This document shows, piece by piece, positions 48,434 to 58,612 of a stretch of 64,000 bases of DNA (position 1 is the first letter of the stretch; every line of letters starts with the position of its first letter). This DNA comes from Fragilaria crotonensis (lineage: Eukaryota > Bacillariophyta > Fragilariophyceae > Fragilariales > Fragilariaceae). The position numbers and the translations under genes were made by a program. Below the pieces are notes generated by a model. That model searched no databases, was not told the origin of the DNA, and worked only from the letters and a program-made list of their open reading frames with translations. The stretch covers positions 95,413 through 159,412 of the forward strand of contig JAKSYS010000052.1 in the NCBI GenBank assembly GCA_022925895.1, given 5' to 3'.

Positions 48434-48695
48434 TCAGTGAAATCTCCCGCAAGTGCGGCGAATCCGCCATTGCCGGAGATTGACCCTTAACAATATAACA
48501 ATCGACAAGAAGCGGCATGCAACTTGATCAATTATAAAAAGAGTGAGCAGATCTAGAATCTAGTTCCAAAACCGGTCCCACCATATGGACCAACAGGTTA
48601 TCCGTGCGTGCGCGTCAGCAGTCCTCCACGTCATCGTGGGACACGCGCCTTGTATGCTTGTCCGAATATCCCGCACTCATGACAGGATTCATTCA
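48434..48695 (-). repeat. LTR (5' LTR in element orientation)
   Basis: 262-bp direct repeat partner of 41,704-41,965. It contains TATAAAAAG-type text on the plus strand (ATTATAAAAAGAG) and CTAGAATCTAG palindromes. On the minus strand it opens directly after the truncated accessory ORF. Confidence 0.92.
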
Positions 48696-49321
48696 CTGTA
48701 CTTGAAGTCATTGATGTCATCCAGGTCTTCTTCTTCAGACGCAGGTGCCAGAACGACGTCGTCGTCACCCAAGGTACCAGAGCCACTTATACCCAACGCC
48801 GCGGCAGCTGTCGGAGTAATCTTCCGATTGCAGATGACATCCATGAGGATGAATTCCGAGAGGAATTCCGATGATGATCCGTGCTTCATGAAAATGTCAT
48901 CAACAGACCGCAATTGCGTGATGGCAGTACTACGATCGGAATCATTGTTGAGACCGAACGAGCAAGCAAGCGCATACGCAATCCATCGCAAGGGTGTCCC
49001 GCATACCTCGACCTCTCCCTTCATTGTCCCTGTCTTCACCGCATCGCGAAACGCAGTCGCGAAATCCCCACCTTCACTGAAATTACCGCCGTTCATGGGG
49101 AAGCACTTTAGTAGAAGCGCCAACACCTTTGGACTGGAAGGAAAGTAATTCCTCTGCTTGCGTTTCTTCGGCATCTTGTTACTTAACCGTTTTCTCGAAC
49201 GATCCACCACTACTACACGTGGATTTTCCTTTCCAAAGTTGAGCACAGTTGACCGACAAATGGACGTCCGACATCGCGCCTTCAACGTATCGTTGTCTTC
49301 ATTCGGTATCAAGTCCGACAT
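48696..49321 (-). pseudogene. N-terminal part of the MULE accessory ORF
   Basis: Starts at the ATG at 49,321 (MSDLIPNEDND). It contains a basic segment (MPKKRKQRNYF, possible nuclear signal), an Ala/Gly-rich helical domain (LRWIAYALACSFGL) and an acidic end (EEEDLDDINDF). The reading frame runs straight into the retrotransposon LTR, which supplies an immediate stop. Function unknown. Its divergent placement from the transposase suggests a second gene of the MULE. Confidence 0.65.
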
Positions 49322-49344
49322 GGCTGGTGGTTTGCCAATACTGT

Positions 49345-49506
49345 ACACCGCTAGATGGCAGGGAGAGTACTGTATAGTTTGTTGACAGTGAAACAAACTC
49401 TGTCGGCTAGATGGCAGACGGAATTTGTTTCGGTGACAACGGCTGTAACCCACGTCAAGAACACCTCGTTCTACTCAACGCAACAACCATTCCGGCTAGA
49501 TGGCAG
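49345..49506. promoter_or_regulatory. Three copies of a CTAGATGGCAG motif upstream of the MULE accessory ORF
   Basis: (C/G)GCTAGATGGCAG occurs near 49,349, 49,404 and 49,494, all in the same orientation, just upstream of the minus-strand ORF start and within the divergent promoter region shared with the plus-strand protease/transposase unit. Candidate promoter or protein-binding repeats. Confidence 0.45.
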
Positions 49507-50045
49507 GAAATGATGATGCGCTCTTAGTAGTGACGACGTGACGGACGTTACCTTGAGATGTGCTGAATCGAAGATTGTCCGAATGAGTTTACAACAAGAA
49601 GACAGGAAGAAGTAATCTAAAGTGGGGAAGTGACGCAGTGAAATGTGTTGGCTGTGAAAGTCCGCGCAAAATTCTTCGCCCAGTACATCTTCTACGTTGA
49701 ATTTCGCTTGATTTGAATCATAAACTACTACTTAGAGTACCAGCGCGAAGGATAACAAAATTTTGATGTTTCTCTCTAGTCATGAAAATTAGTGTGTACT
49801 GGAATGATAATATATGACACACCAATCCCTCCAACAACTGCAGTAATTTTTGTTCTTTGGATAGCAAAACGCAGGCACGTTTTGCAATGAAAGAAAATGC
49901 CAAACACTTAAGCGTTTAACTTACACATAATACGGATGAGTAGGAGTACCACTTTTACTACCGTAGATCGAATTCTGGAGCCGTCGTTGGTCGTCTTCGC
50001 TTGACGTTGTCTTGGGAGTTGTGTTGCGATCACCACAAATAAACC

Positions 50046-50878
50046 ATGAAGGAGGCACACTTTCCGGGAGATCCTCGCTTTTCTGGATGGATCTCACCCA
50101 GTAGTGAGGACACTTCTGCGCTGTCAACAAATGCTTGGTTAAGCACGTTGCTGTTGGACTGTATATTGCAGCGATCTGTCCTCCCAGGAGGTAATTTCCA
50201 CGAATGCATCTCACATTGGAAGCCTTGGCACCTATGAGTACTTCAATTCATGTAATGACTTGATCAATGATAATCAGAACTCGTGGAAGACGAGACGACG
50301 AAAGGACGTAAACTTGCTCGTAGTCGAACGTCGCTCGTATTCGGCAACAAATGAAAGCTTGTTTTGGATCGGCGCGTACTCAACAGGCTGCTTATCCCGA
50401 TTGTGTTGGGAAATCATTTTTGTGCTATGCCTGGACTGTTCGATCTCGACGCCGGAGTTCGTAAATGACATGACGTTTTATGATTCCTGGTACGCCGCAC
50501 ACGTCAGGTTCACCCCGATGTCCTACGCATTGTAAAGGTTGTGAATTTATTCATTCACAATTTCATTCTACACGAGAAGAAACATGCACACCTAAGGGAA
50601 AGTGACGCGGCGCTGATTGGCAGGGTGCATTATTGCGATTGTCCCATCCAGAAAATGGGTTTGACTGCGGCTTGTTTGCAGTGGGTGTTGTATTACACCT
50701 CATCGAGGGCATTGATGTCACGAGAAACGTTTGGCAACAAGACGTCACCAAACTGCGAAGTAGGCTGGTGACAGTATTTGGGGATGGTGCTGACTTGGGA
50801 ACAACAAGTCAGGTTGTGCGCGATTGCTTTCCAGGTTGCTGGAGTAGCATCTTAGAGAGTTTCGGCTGGAGGTAGTTC
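50046..50878 (+). CDS. Ulp1-like (C48) cysteine protease region of the MULE
   Basis: Ulp1/SENP-type proteases process SUMO or SUMO-like proteins, and several MULE lineages (plant Kaonashi type) carry such a domain. Visible: STNAWLSTLLLDCIL (domain start), LLIPIVLGNHFCAM (catalytic His position, normally HW), FYDSW (Asp position), and PIQ..ENGFDCGLFAVGVVLHLIEG (oxyanion Gln, catalytic Cys). The blocks sit in different frames (50,046-50,210; 50,260-50,535; 50,541-50,640; 50,633-50,878), so two to four single-base shifts must be assumed. The triad order His-Asp-Cys is preserved. Confidence 0.65.
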
Positions 50879-50922
50879 ATAAAGAACCGAAGAAGGAACG
50901 AAGGCACAGTTCCGACAGTGAT

Positions 50923-51835
50923 GTGAGCGCTGCTGTCTTGGTGTTGACGACGCTGCAGGCTGAGGCAGATCGTCCTGCCAGGGTGGGCAAGCTCTTGTTG
51001 GCAAAAACAACAGACAGAGCGCAGGCGAGGATAGAGAAGAGGACTGAGAATCACAACAACGACGACGATGACGACGACGACGACGACAAGGTTGAGTTAG
51101 TAGACGATGATGATGACGAGTATGTCACCCGCGACAGCAGTGACGAGTCCAGTGTGCAGTCCGATGGCAAGGAGAAGCACGACCACAGCGTCGGCACTTC
51201 CACGCTCACAGCAGAGGAACAAGTCGAAGGAAAGCAGGGAAGTTTGGTAGCTACAAAGTCACAGGATTATGTATTGTATGATATCCTTGGTGATGCGAAC
51301 ATTGACTGCTTCTCAACCTTGGAGGAGGTAGAACCGTTCATCGAAAAGTATGAGGTCAGATCGAAATCGTTTAAGAGTGCAACGTTCCATTAGCGACCGT
51401 TTCAAACAATATCAATGTATGGAGCACGTCGACTGTCCGTTTCGTGTATTGATATCCAGGCGGCGATCCGACCTGATGTTCTGCGTCCGAAAGATTACAG
51501 GTGTGCACAGTGAGGTGTGCCGACCTAAACAGGCAGCTGATGGGAGGAAGTGGAAGAAGAGGCGAAACGCAGAGCTTGATGATGTTATCGATCAGATTGT
51601 TCGCACAAAGAAGGGAGCTCCAACACCGGCAGATGTCGTGAAGACAGCTGCAACGAAGTCGGGAGTTGTCATTTCATACATGACAGCGTACAGGGCGCTG
51701 CGCTTTCAAACTAGTAGCGTTAGAAATGCTGTCGTGAAAAACTTCCAAATGATCATTCCATTTTTGGAGGGCTTGAACAAAAGTAATCCAGGTTCTGTGA
51801 TTGGGTATACTAGGGATGAGGAAAAGAGACATCTA
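50923..51835 (+). pseudogene. MULE transposase, N-terminal part
   Basis: An acidic low-complexity linker (run of Asp around residues 45-55) precedes the MuDR-type N-terminal DNA-binding region: FSTLEEVEPFIEKYEV, then after a shift near 51,355 the C-x-x-x-x-x-C block YQCMEHVDCPFRVLISRR, KITGVHSEVC, and the helix region KKGAPTPADVVKTAATKSGVVIS. The open frame runs into the inserted TIR transposon at 51,836. No ATG starts the frame; it can be followed upstream into the Ulp1 region with one shift, so a single Ulp1-transposase fusion is possible. Confidence 0.8.
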
Positions 51836-53359
51836 AGGGTGCCAAAACTAAGTACCATAGTTGATACAAGAATTTTTTCTCATATGTATTGGAAAAATTT
51901 CAGGATTCCCAAATGTAGTTCAGGATTCCTGAAGTTTTGTTCAGGTTTACTTATTTAGTTCAGGATTTGGAAGTTTGCAGTTTCCTCATTTTTATGAAGA
52001 AAATTTTGCACTCCTGAACTACTGCAGTATTATTCCTGAGCTTTTTTCTTCATAATTTCGACATCAATAAAAATGCTGGTACTGTATGCGCTGTTTACGA
52101 TGTACTGGAGCATGGTGTATTGTAGATTGTGTATTGTGTACGGAGTGTTGCTTCTGTGCGCCATACAGTATACGAGTACAGTAATACAGCTTTTTACAGT
52201 TTCTGGCATACGGTATTCGGTGCAATATTCGGTCTTCTATTGTTTACAAGCATGGTGCACATTTCATGGTCTACTGTAGACGGTCTACGTTCTACCACGA
52301 AGTATGGTAGTATGGTTTGTCGCGTCTATCGCTCACTGGGTTATATGGTACAAGTAGTAGTACTATGTATGATATACAAGTACAAGTACTCCGAACTCCG
52401 GAGTATGAAGGATGGTGGTGTATTGTTTGTATTTTTGTATGCTTGTTGTGCATGGCACCAGGCGTTGCGGTGTATCGTATGGTGTGCTGCATGGTTTTGT
52501 GTATCAGCATTTAGTGGCGTAGTGGCGTACTACAAGCCCTGGTATGGTTCATTCATAGTACCGTACGTTGTTGTGCGTTGTGTGTTGTTTGTGGTACGGA
52601 GTCTTACTGGAATACAGTCTACTAGTCCTACTATCTTTTCTGGCGCAATACGGTCAGTTTTTATGGTGGTACTCCGAGTACTGTACGTCGTATTGTGAAC
52701 TACAGTTCTTGTGTAGTGTACTGTCGATGGTGCAGTATGCGTATGGTATGGTGGCATACGGTATGATATGGCGCGGTTTATGGTGTCGTGTACGGAGTGT
52801 TGTACTGGTACGGTGCTTCATGTACATGGTAAGGTGGTGTATTGCGTACTGCATAGCTACTCGTATGACAAATGATGCCAAGTGTCTGCGCGTTTTACAC
52901 CGTTCTTGCGCATGCGAGAGCGATCCGAAGAACGGCATTCCGTACAGTACCAGGTACATGTACATTGTACTATGCATAGTACTACAAGTATGCATACTTC
53001 TGGTTTGTTCGTAGAGAGAACATGATACTACGCTGTAGATCTTACGTAAAAAAGGTATTGTAGGTGGAATATGTCATATACACAGATTTATTCTTTCATC
53101 ACCAATACCAGTGCATGCTGTACGTTTCTACTGGCTTCGAAAATGCAAACGTATGCAGCCATGGTATTGCGCTTCGTAGAACCCTACCTGCGAATTTTTG
53201 TACGAAGTATCACATCAATTCGTTCGTTGTTTTGTGAACTCCACCACTTGCTGTCACCCCCAATTGAATACTCCATTCTTTGGCACCTTCGCCCCTTCTT
53301 CCTCTTCCCACCAAGCACACTTTGCTCTCCTCGTTGGTGAGTTGTTCCTGCTGATTGTT

Positions 53360-53396
53360 TGAGTGTTGATTGATTTGTTCAATCAATCAACACTCA
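53360..53396. other. Perfect 16-bp hairpin
   Basis: TGAGTGTTGATTGATT, a TGTTC loop, then the exact reverse complement. It lies inside the nested TIR transposon, about 1.5 kb from its left end, with no gene next to it. Confidence 0.8.
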
Positions 53397-53479
53397 TGAT
53401 GAGTTTTTGAGGTGCTCCTGTTGTGTGGGTACTGCCTCCTACGTACAGTACTCATTTCGGTATCACCGATCACCGACCG

Positions 53480-53735
53480 CAGTACTGTAGTACTTGGAGT
53501 ATCTTTGAGGCTACGGTGAACCAGCAGTACTACTACTCATGTACTCCAGTACTCCAGTACTCCAGTACACTCCTCCACTGTGATACTGCTGCATTGTACA
53601 GTACTGTGTTACCTACAGTACTCATGACAATGGACTGCAGTATTCGGAGTAGCCTGAGGCTACGGTAGACCAGTAGTACTTCTACTGATCTCCCCTCTAC
53701 TCCACTATGACACTGCTGAATTGTACAGTACTGTG
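53480..53735 (+). repeat. Diverged tandem duplication, period about 155 bp
   Basis: Two units share GAGGCTACGGT(G/A)(A/G)ACCAG, a CTCC-rich stretch and CTGCTG(C/A)ATTGTACAGTACTGTG in the same order, starting near 53,481 and 53,636. The first unit has an extra CCAGTACT triplet. Confidence 0.6.
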
Positions 53736-54181
53736 GTGATGGCATTGTACACCAGTACTAGTGCAGCTGCTGATGTTCCCGTCCAGTTGAAGACAAAGAT
53801 ACGTCATTGTTCTTGTCCTGTCGTGGCACCTTCATCCCGATGTACTTCTACAGTAGGCTGGCAGCAGTATGCTGCTGCTTCATTGTATTGCTTACAGGCA
53901 GGCTGGTACTATTGTTCTTTCTTGTTGTTGTTTTGCATTCAATCTCACATTGTCCCGCCTTTGTTCTGCTTTTTCTTTTAGGCGGCTGCTTGTGACAATG
54001 AATGTTGAGTGCCTCATTTTGTTGTGCTTTGATGGAAAATGGGCTTCTTCTGTTTGTGTGCTTCGATTGAGCATGTAAGGCAATCAGACTTTCAGAATCT
54101 ATATTCGGTCACCTGAGAGATTCTCATTGATATGAGTGAATCAAACCAGGTTGATCTACCGGTATAGGTCCTGTTTGTCAG

Positions 54182-54706
54182 TTGTCTGTTTGCATGCTCA
54201 AGAGTTGTATACACACAAGCCAGTTGCAAGATCATTCTTATTTAAACCAGCAAAATGTTGCACAATCCATCACTGTCCCAAGTCTCTCGCAAACCAGCAG
54301 CTGCTATGAATGTGGTGTAAATTCATCCCCTGCCCTGCCCAGGAAAAACAGCCAACAAACAATTCATACACGTTTATTCCAGTACGCAACAAAGCATCAA
54401 AAAGGTGGAGGGGAACCGATGATTGCAAAGCTCTCAAGCTACGACTGTACTGATGCCACTTCCTCTCCCAATCCATGCCAGCAAAAACCAAATCTATTTT
54501 ACGTGCCTATGACAAAGGGGCATTTGACTCACACAGATGGGCTCCACACTGGGAGTGTAGTAGCCCTCGCAAAGATCTGTCTGATGGAACTTGTGGCCAA
54601 AGCCAAATTCACTGTTGTTGAAATAATCTCAAATGGATCGCATACTACTCAGTGTGCGCTGCTTAATCCTCCGGTAGCTTTCACGGAAAATGGAAGCATT
54701 GGCTGA
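54182..54706 (+). CDS. Unrecognised ORF in the nested TIR transposon (174 aa)
   Basis: Ser/Thr/Gln-rich, with no recognised domain. No ATG-led context convincing enough to prefer it over the minus strand, where part of the adjoining ORF may extend. Low support. Confidence 0.2.
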   Translation: MSVCMLKSCIHTSQLQDHSYLNQQNVAQSITVPSLSQTSSCYECGVNSSPALPRKNSQQTIHTRLFQYATKHQKGGGEPMIAKLSSYDCTDATSSPNPCQQKPNLFYVPMTKGHLTHTDGLHTGSVVALAKICLMELVAKAKFTVVEIISNGSHTTQCALLNPPVAFTENGSIG

Positions 54707-54906
54707 GAACCAATTCTTTGTGACAGCTTACGTGTGCTGATCATGATTGCCAATATCTTGATGGAGTAACTTCTGCAAATGAATTTTGTAAATGTTGATG
54801 AGTTGTCTTCGCACTTCACGCTTGGAAGCGTCTGCATGAGTCCGCGCATTGTGCCCATGGCTTCTTGGTTTTGCTCTTTTCAGAGTGTACTAGTATACAA
54901 TCTCTG

Positions 54907-55422
54907 TCAGAAGAAGTGAATGATGCTCGCTTGCCACCTTAAGCTTTGTCGAGTAAGGTCATCATGGGCCCTGTGTGATAAAAGTGTTGTCGCTGATGCC
55001 AACACCACTCCTCCTATCACATCAGATGGAGAGCCATGATCTACATCCACTCTTTGTACAAAGGGAAGCAGTTTCTTCCCATTACGAACTGAGTTGATTA
55101 GGGCATGAACGTTTTTGGCACGTGAGAGTCCACCCACTGGGTTGTAAGAATAATTATCAGCAGATGCAGAGCGTGCCCACTCCAGAACTTCACCAAAAGT
55201 GTAGTTGGGTTTGGCATGGTCCAGGATCTTGAGGAGAGAAACAGTGCGTTTCTGATTGGTAGTATACATGAAGTTGGAACAAAATGATGGGGCTTCCACA
55301 TCTTCATCAAGTGCAGAATTGCTGGTACAGGTAAGAATGTTTGGGTCATCACTTAACACGGACAAATCATCACTTTTGTTGCAATCCTCAATATCCTCAC
55401 AAGAAGTGCTTTCAACTTCCAC
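54907..55422 (-). CDS. Unrecognised ORF in the nested TIR transposon (171 aa)
   Basis: ATG-led minus-strand ORF. Acidic Ser-rich N-terminus, then a basic/hydrophobic block (TTNQKRTVSLLKILD, GEVLEWARSASADNYSYNP, GGLSRAKNVHALIN) of the kind that recurs in diatom transposon-associated proteins. I cannot name the family with certainty. The last 35 residues look shifted out of frame, and the original protein probably continued towards 54,300. It is the best candidate for a transposition protein of this element. Confidence 0.4.
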   Translation of the reverse strand: MEVESTSCEDIEDCNKSDDLSVLSDDPNILTCTSNSALDEDVEAPSFCSNFMYTTNQKRTVSLLKILDHAKPNYTFGEVLEWARSASADNYSYNPVGGLSRAKNVHALINSVRNGKKLLPFVQRVDVDHGSPSDVIGGVVLASATTLLSHRAHDDLTRQSLRWQASIIHFF

Positions 55423-55829
55423 ACCATTGCCAGCCGGAGACTACAGAAGGTTGTACTGCAGAAGGTTGTCTGTGCCAACAAAATCCATGCAGGGATCATT
55501 CACCAAATGTCGCCTTAAAAGGGCAGGCCTTTTGTTACTTGTGCATGTGACATTCCCATCCTCATGAAGACGGCAACGGTGTGAAACAGACGCACCATGT
55601 GTTGCTGCAAGGTGTGATTTCTTCACAATGAAATTATAGCACGCAATGTTTCTATCAATATGCTGTGTATATGCTGCTTGATTGGAAAATGGTTTCTTGT
55701 TGAACTTCTTCAGGCAGAAGGGGTTTTAACAGAAGAGCAGGGGTGCCTTTGAGGACAACATTTTGAAGAGGACGAGTGAAGTGAAAATGAGATGTCAAAA
55801 GATGACAGGGCACAGATTCACTGCACACC

Positions 55830-56240
55830 AGTGCATGACCTTGGGGCCCGTTAGCCGGCCGGAAACCGCGGGCCAGCCGTGATTTTGGGCGGCTGCGGTC
55901 CATGTATTTCTGTCCCGGTCGATTCCTATCACTTTTCGGCCAATCGCGGGTAAAGGGCGGATCACCTGTCATTTTTCACGGGTACGGTGGTTGCTGACAA
56001 CGTACTGTCAGTACAGTACTGTGTACTATGTTTGTACTATGTACTGTACTTCCTTACGACTGCGGCCGGGTCCGGGTACGGGCAGGGACAGTCCGGCTGC
56101 GGCCCTGTGCGGGCAGGGACTGTCGGACTGCAGACGGGTACGGCCAGGCTCACATATTGGCATACGGCCGGCTGCGGCCAAAAGCCTCTGCAAAAATTTG
56201 GCCGGCTGCGGCTTCGGGTACCGTTTTATCTCAGATGTCA
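55830..56240. repeat. GC-rich repeat patch (CGGCTGCGG, GGGCAGGGAC)
   Basis: GGCTGCGGC recurs at least four times, GGGCAGGGAC(A/T)GTC twice, and CCGGCC/GGCCGG several times, in otherwise AT-rich surroundings. Short degenerate tandem units, no gene. Confidence 0.55.
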
Positions 56241-56422
56241 TGCACTGCTGCACACCAGCACAGAATTTTGGGAAAGCATGCATTCAAATTGTACATGTAC
56301 TTTTGGTACATTTTTGGTGTATGTAAAAAATGAAGGGGGGTGTGGTATGAATTCAAAATTCAAAACCTCTGCATGAATGTGTAGAACCTACCTACGAACT
56401 TGGTACTTGGTACAAAATTCAA

Positions 56423-57684
56423 ATGGTCGCAAAATACTATCCCACAAAAAGGATTTCCAGTGTTCAAAATTTGGTGCACCATCAAAAGTTTTTCCAACAA
56501 CAAGCAAGCACAAATACGACCATGGCATCAATGCCACAGGAAACAGCAGCAGGCATCACTGCCTTAAAGCCCAGCTCTAGGAAACAAAGGAGAGAGTTCA
56601 TAAAAGGCGTGCAACAAGTGACCACAGATCCCAATGATCTGATTCAAAGTGACAACGAGGAGGAAGAGGAGTTGGTGCCACAGAAAATGGATGCAAAACA
56701 AGGATGGAGGCATGCATACGGAAATCCACCATCCCTACCTTCAACTATTGGAAGCATGCATACAGAAATCCACCATCCCTACCTTCAACTATTAAAGTCG
56801 GGGAATCAAGTGACAGCCAACTAACATCATCGGTTCCAGGGCTAAGCAGCTTAATGGACATGAGCATGACGGAAATCTCAGAAGAGAATCAAATCAGTAT
56901 GATCAAGACTTGCATGAAAAAACACGTGTTCTCTATTTGGAAGTTCTATCAAAAAGACTATCATTCTCATTCCAGTGAAGATGAGAAAACACTTTGTGGC
57001 TTTATCATGAAGCACACAAACATTCGAGGAACCCAAAACTGGTGGCTTGGGATGTGGAGAATACTTGTAAAAACACACACTGATCTTCGGAACAATGCAA
57101 TAAAAAACATGCAAATGAAATTCAAAGGTGAGGATTTGAAGTGGATGTAACTTTGCCAAGTCCGGAGCATACTCACACCCACTTGCTTTCAACATCAAAC
57201 ACCTTGCATTCAGAGGGATTCACTTCCCATTTAGGAACGTATGGACACAGCCTGTACAGTGGATGCAAGGATGAAACCAGTTACCTCCTCAAGATGAGGG
57301 ATAACATCTGCTACAATGCCCAAATCATAGACATTTACTCGGCAGCAGCAACTGGAATAACATTATCAACAACATGGAGAACCACTGTGCAACAACTGAC
57401 AGGAAAGTATGGAGCAAGAAAATCCTGTCCATAAGTGATGAAGCATTCATTTTGCGGTGCCTGATCAACTATGGGAAGAGGTGGTTTGCCGAATTAGTAA
57501 AGACAGAGAAAATGGTAAGTTTATCCGAGTGGTTTGTCACAGAACAAACAACAAGGAACTGACTTGTTTTGTTATCACTTGTTGGAAACATCAAATCGGT
57601 ACATTGACAGATGAGGACAACAAAAACCTACCCGTAAGTTACACTATGATAAGTGAAATGAAAAAACCACATCCTAAATTCTGA
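56423..57684 (+). pseudogene. Unrecognised frameshifted gene of the nested TIR transposon
   Basis: Frames 56,423-56,824, 56,704-57,150, 57,141-57,434, 57,374-57,562 and 57,457-57,684 overlap head to tail as one path. Features: an acidic stretch (NEEEEELVPQ), a 45-bp internal duplication near 56,705-56,795 (CATGCATAC...GAAATCCACCATCCCTACC), and an all-helical block with RGTQNWWLGMWRILVKTH. No recognised domain. The element's second gene by position. Confidence 0.35.
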
Positions 57685-58612
57685 CCAATCTTTTCTCATG
57701 TTCTGCAGCCACCACCTTACACATTCTCCAGGAACAAGGGTGCTCGCTCATGATAATGGGGGAGGCTGTGGTTGGTCACAGGCTGGAATGAGGAAATACG
57801 ATGAATTATACATGGCCATCAAGAATGATAGAAAGAAATCAGCCCAAACATTCAACCAGGAACTACTAAAAATGTTTCTGTCGAGAAGGAAAAGGAGTCT
57901 GGCCAGGGGGTCAGGAAACAATTTGATGACAAGGGTAAGAAATGCCCACACAAGCGCATGGATGTATTTGACGACAACTCTGATGAGGAGGATGATAACT
58001 ACCCAGGCATCTTGCTTCTGAACTTGTCTACAGTGAAGTGAAAGTGGAGGCAGTTTAGAATTGATCAGACACTTAGTATGAATAGTAGAATGCTTCATCA
58101 AAGCCACACGAATAGGCGCATTAACACTAATATCCAACAAAAGTTAAAATGTGTGAAATGTATGTCAATTATATGAACAATGTCAGCTCAGAACTACTGT
58201 GGTGATTACTTCATACACACTACACAGCAACCTTCTTCTTTTCGGATGTCAAATTCAGGAATTGAAATTCATGATCACAAATGAAGAAGTGGTATAGTTC
58301 AGATATTTCGAGTCCCAAAGCTCAGGAATTCCACTTGGAAGCTAGTAAAATGAGTCATTGAATTTCAGAATTTGAAATTTTGGAGCTCAGGAATACAAAG
58401 TACGAGATCCTATGCAAGAGATGAAAAATTCAGGAAAAAGAAATTTCCGAGTTCAGGAAATACGAGGAAACCCACTTCATACACATGATGTACAAGCTCT
58501 TTAGTCCTAAGTTTTTACCTGTATTTTAGGTAAACATTATGAGCAAAAAAATATCATATCAAAGATGATTGGTTTTTCATATCCAAGAGCCGACTTGGTT
58601 TTGGCACCCTTA

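Larger units (their letters stand above)
41704..48695 (-). mobile_element. Ty1/copia-like LTR retrotransposon inserted in the MULE ORF
   Basis: Two 262-bp direct repeats (41,704-41,965 and 48,434-48,695) that look identical flank 6468 bp. The outer flanks share CTGT (41,700-41,703 and 48,696-48,699) as target duplication. Orientation is minus: a purine tract GCGAGGGGAC abuts the left LTR, and a TTTATCAGACCC segment, similar to the TGGTATCAGA-type primer site of copia elements, follows the right LTR. The interior keeps recognisable copia RT/RNase H text but is full of stops. Most of 42,000-47,250 is strikingly poor in CpG and rich in CA/TG compared with its surroundings. Confidence 0.88.
52070..53750. 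repeat. GTAC/AGTACT-dense low-complexity region
   Basis: Unusually high density of GTAC, AGTACT, CAGTACTG and TACGG(A/T)GT words. Frames open by chance here give spurious ORFs rich in Tyr/Val/Cys. No gene supported. Confidence 0.6.
51836..58610. mobile_element. 6.8-kb TIR transposon inserted in the MULE transposase
   Basis: The ends are inverted repeats AGGGTGCCAAAACTAAGT (51,836) and its one-mismatch complement (58,593-58,610), each flanked by TA (51,834-51,835 and 58,611-58,612). Repeated TTCAGGA(A/T)T words crowd the first ~250 bp and last ~350 bp, a typical subterminal binding-site arrangement. The insert plus one TA is 6777 bp, a multiple of three, and the MULE frame continues across it without a stop. 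The superfamily is not resolved: TA duplication suggests Tc1/mariner-like, but no matching transposase was recognised. Confidence 0.8.

Noticed and set aside
52073-53340. ORFs rich in Tyr, Val and Cys (up to 189 codons)
   Set aside because: Low-complexity GTAC-rich DNA gives open frames on both strands without domain content.
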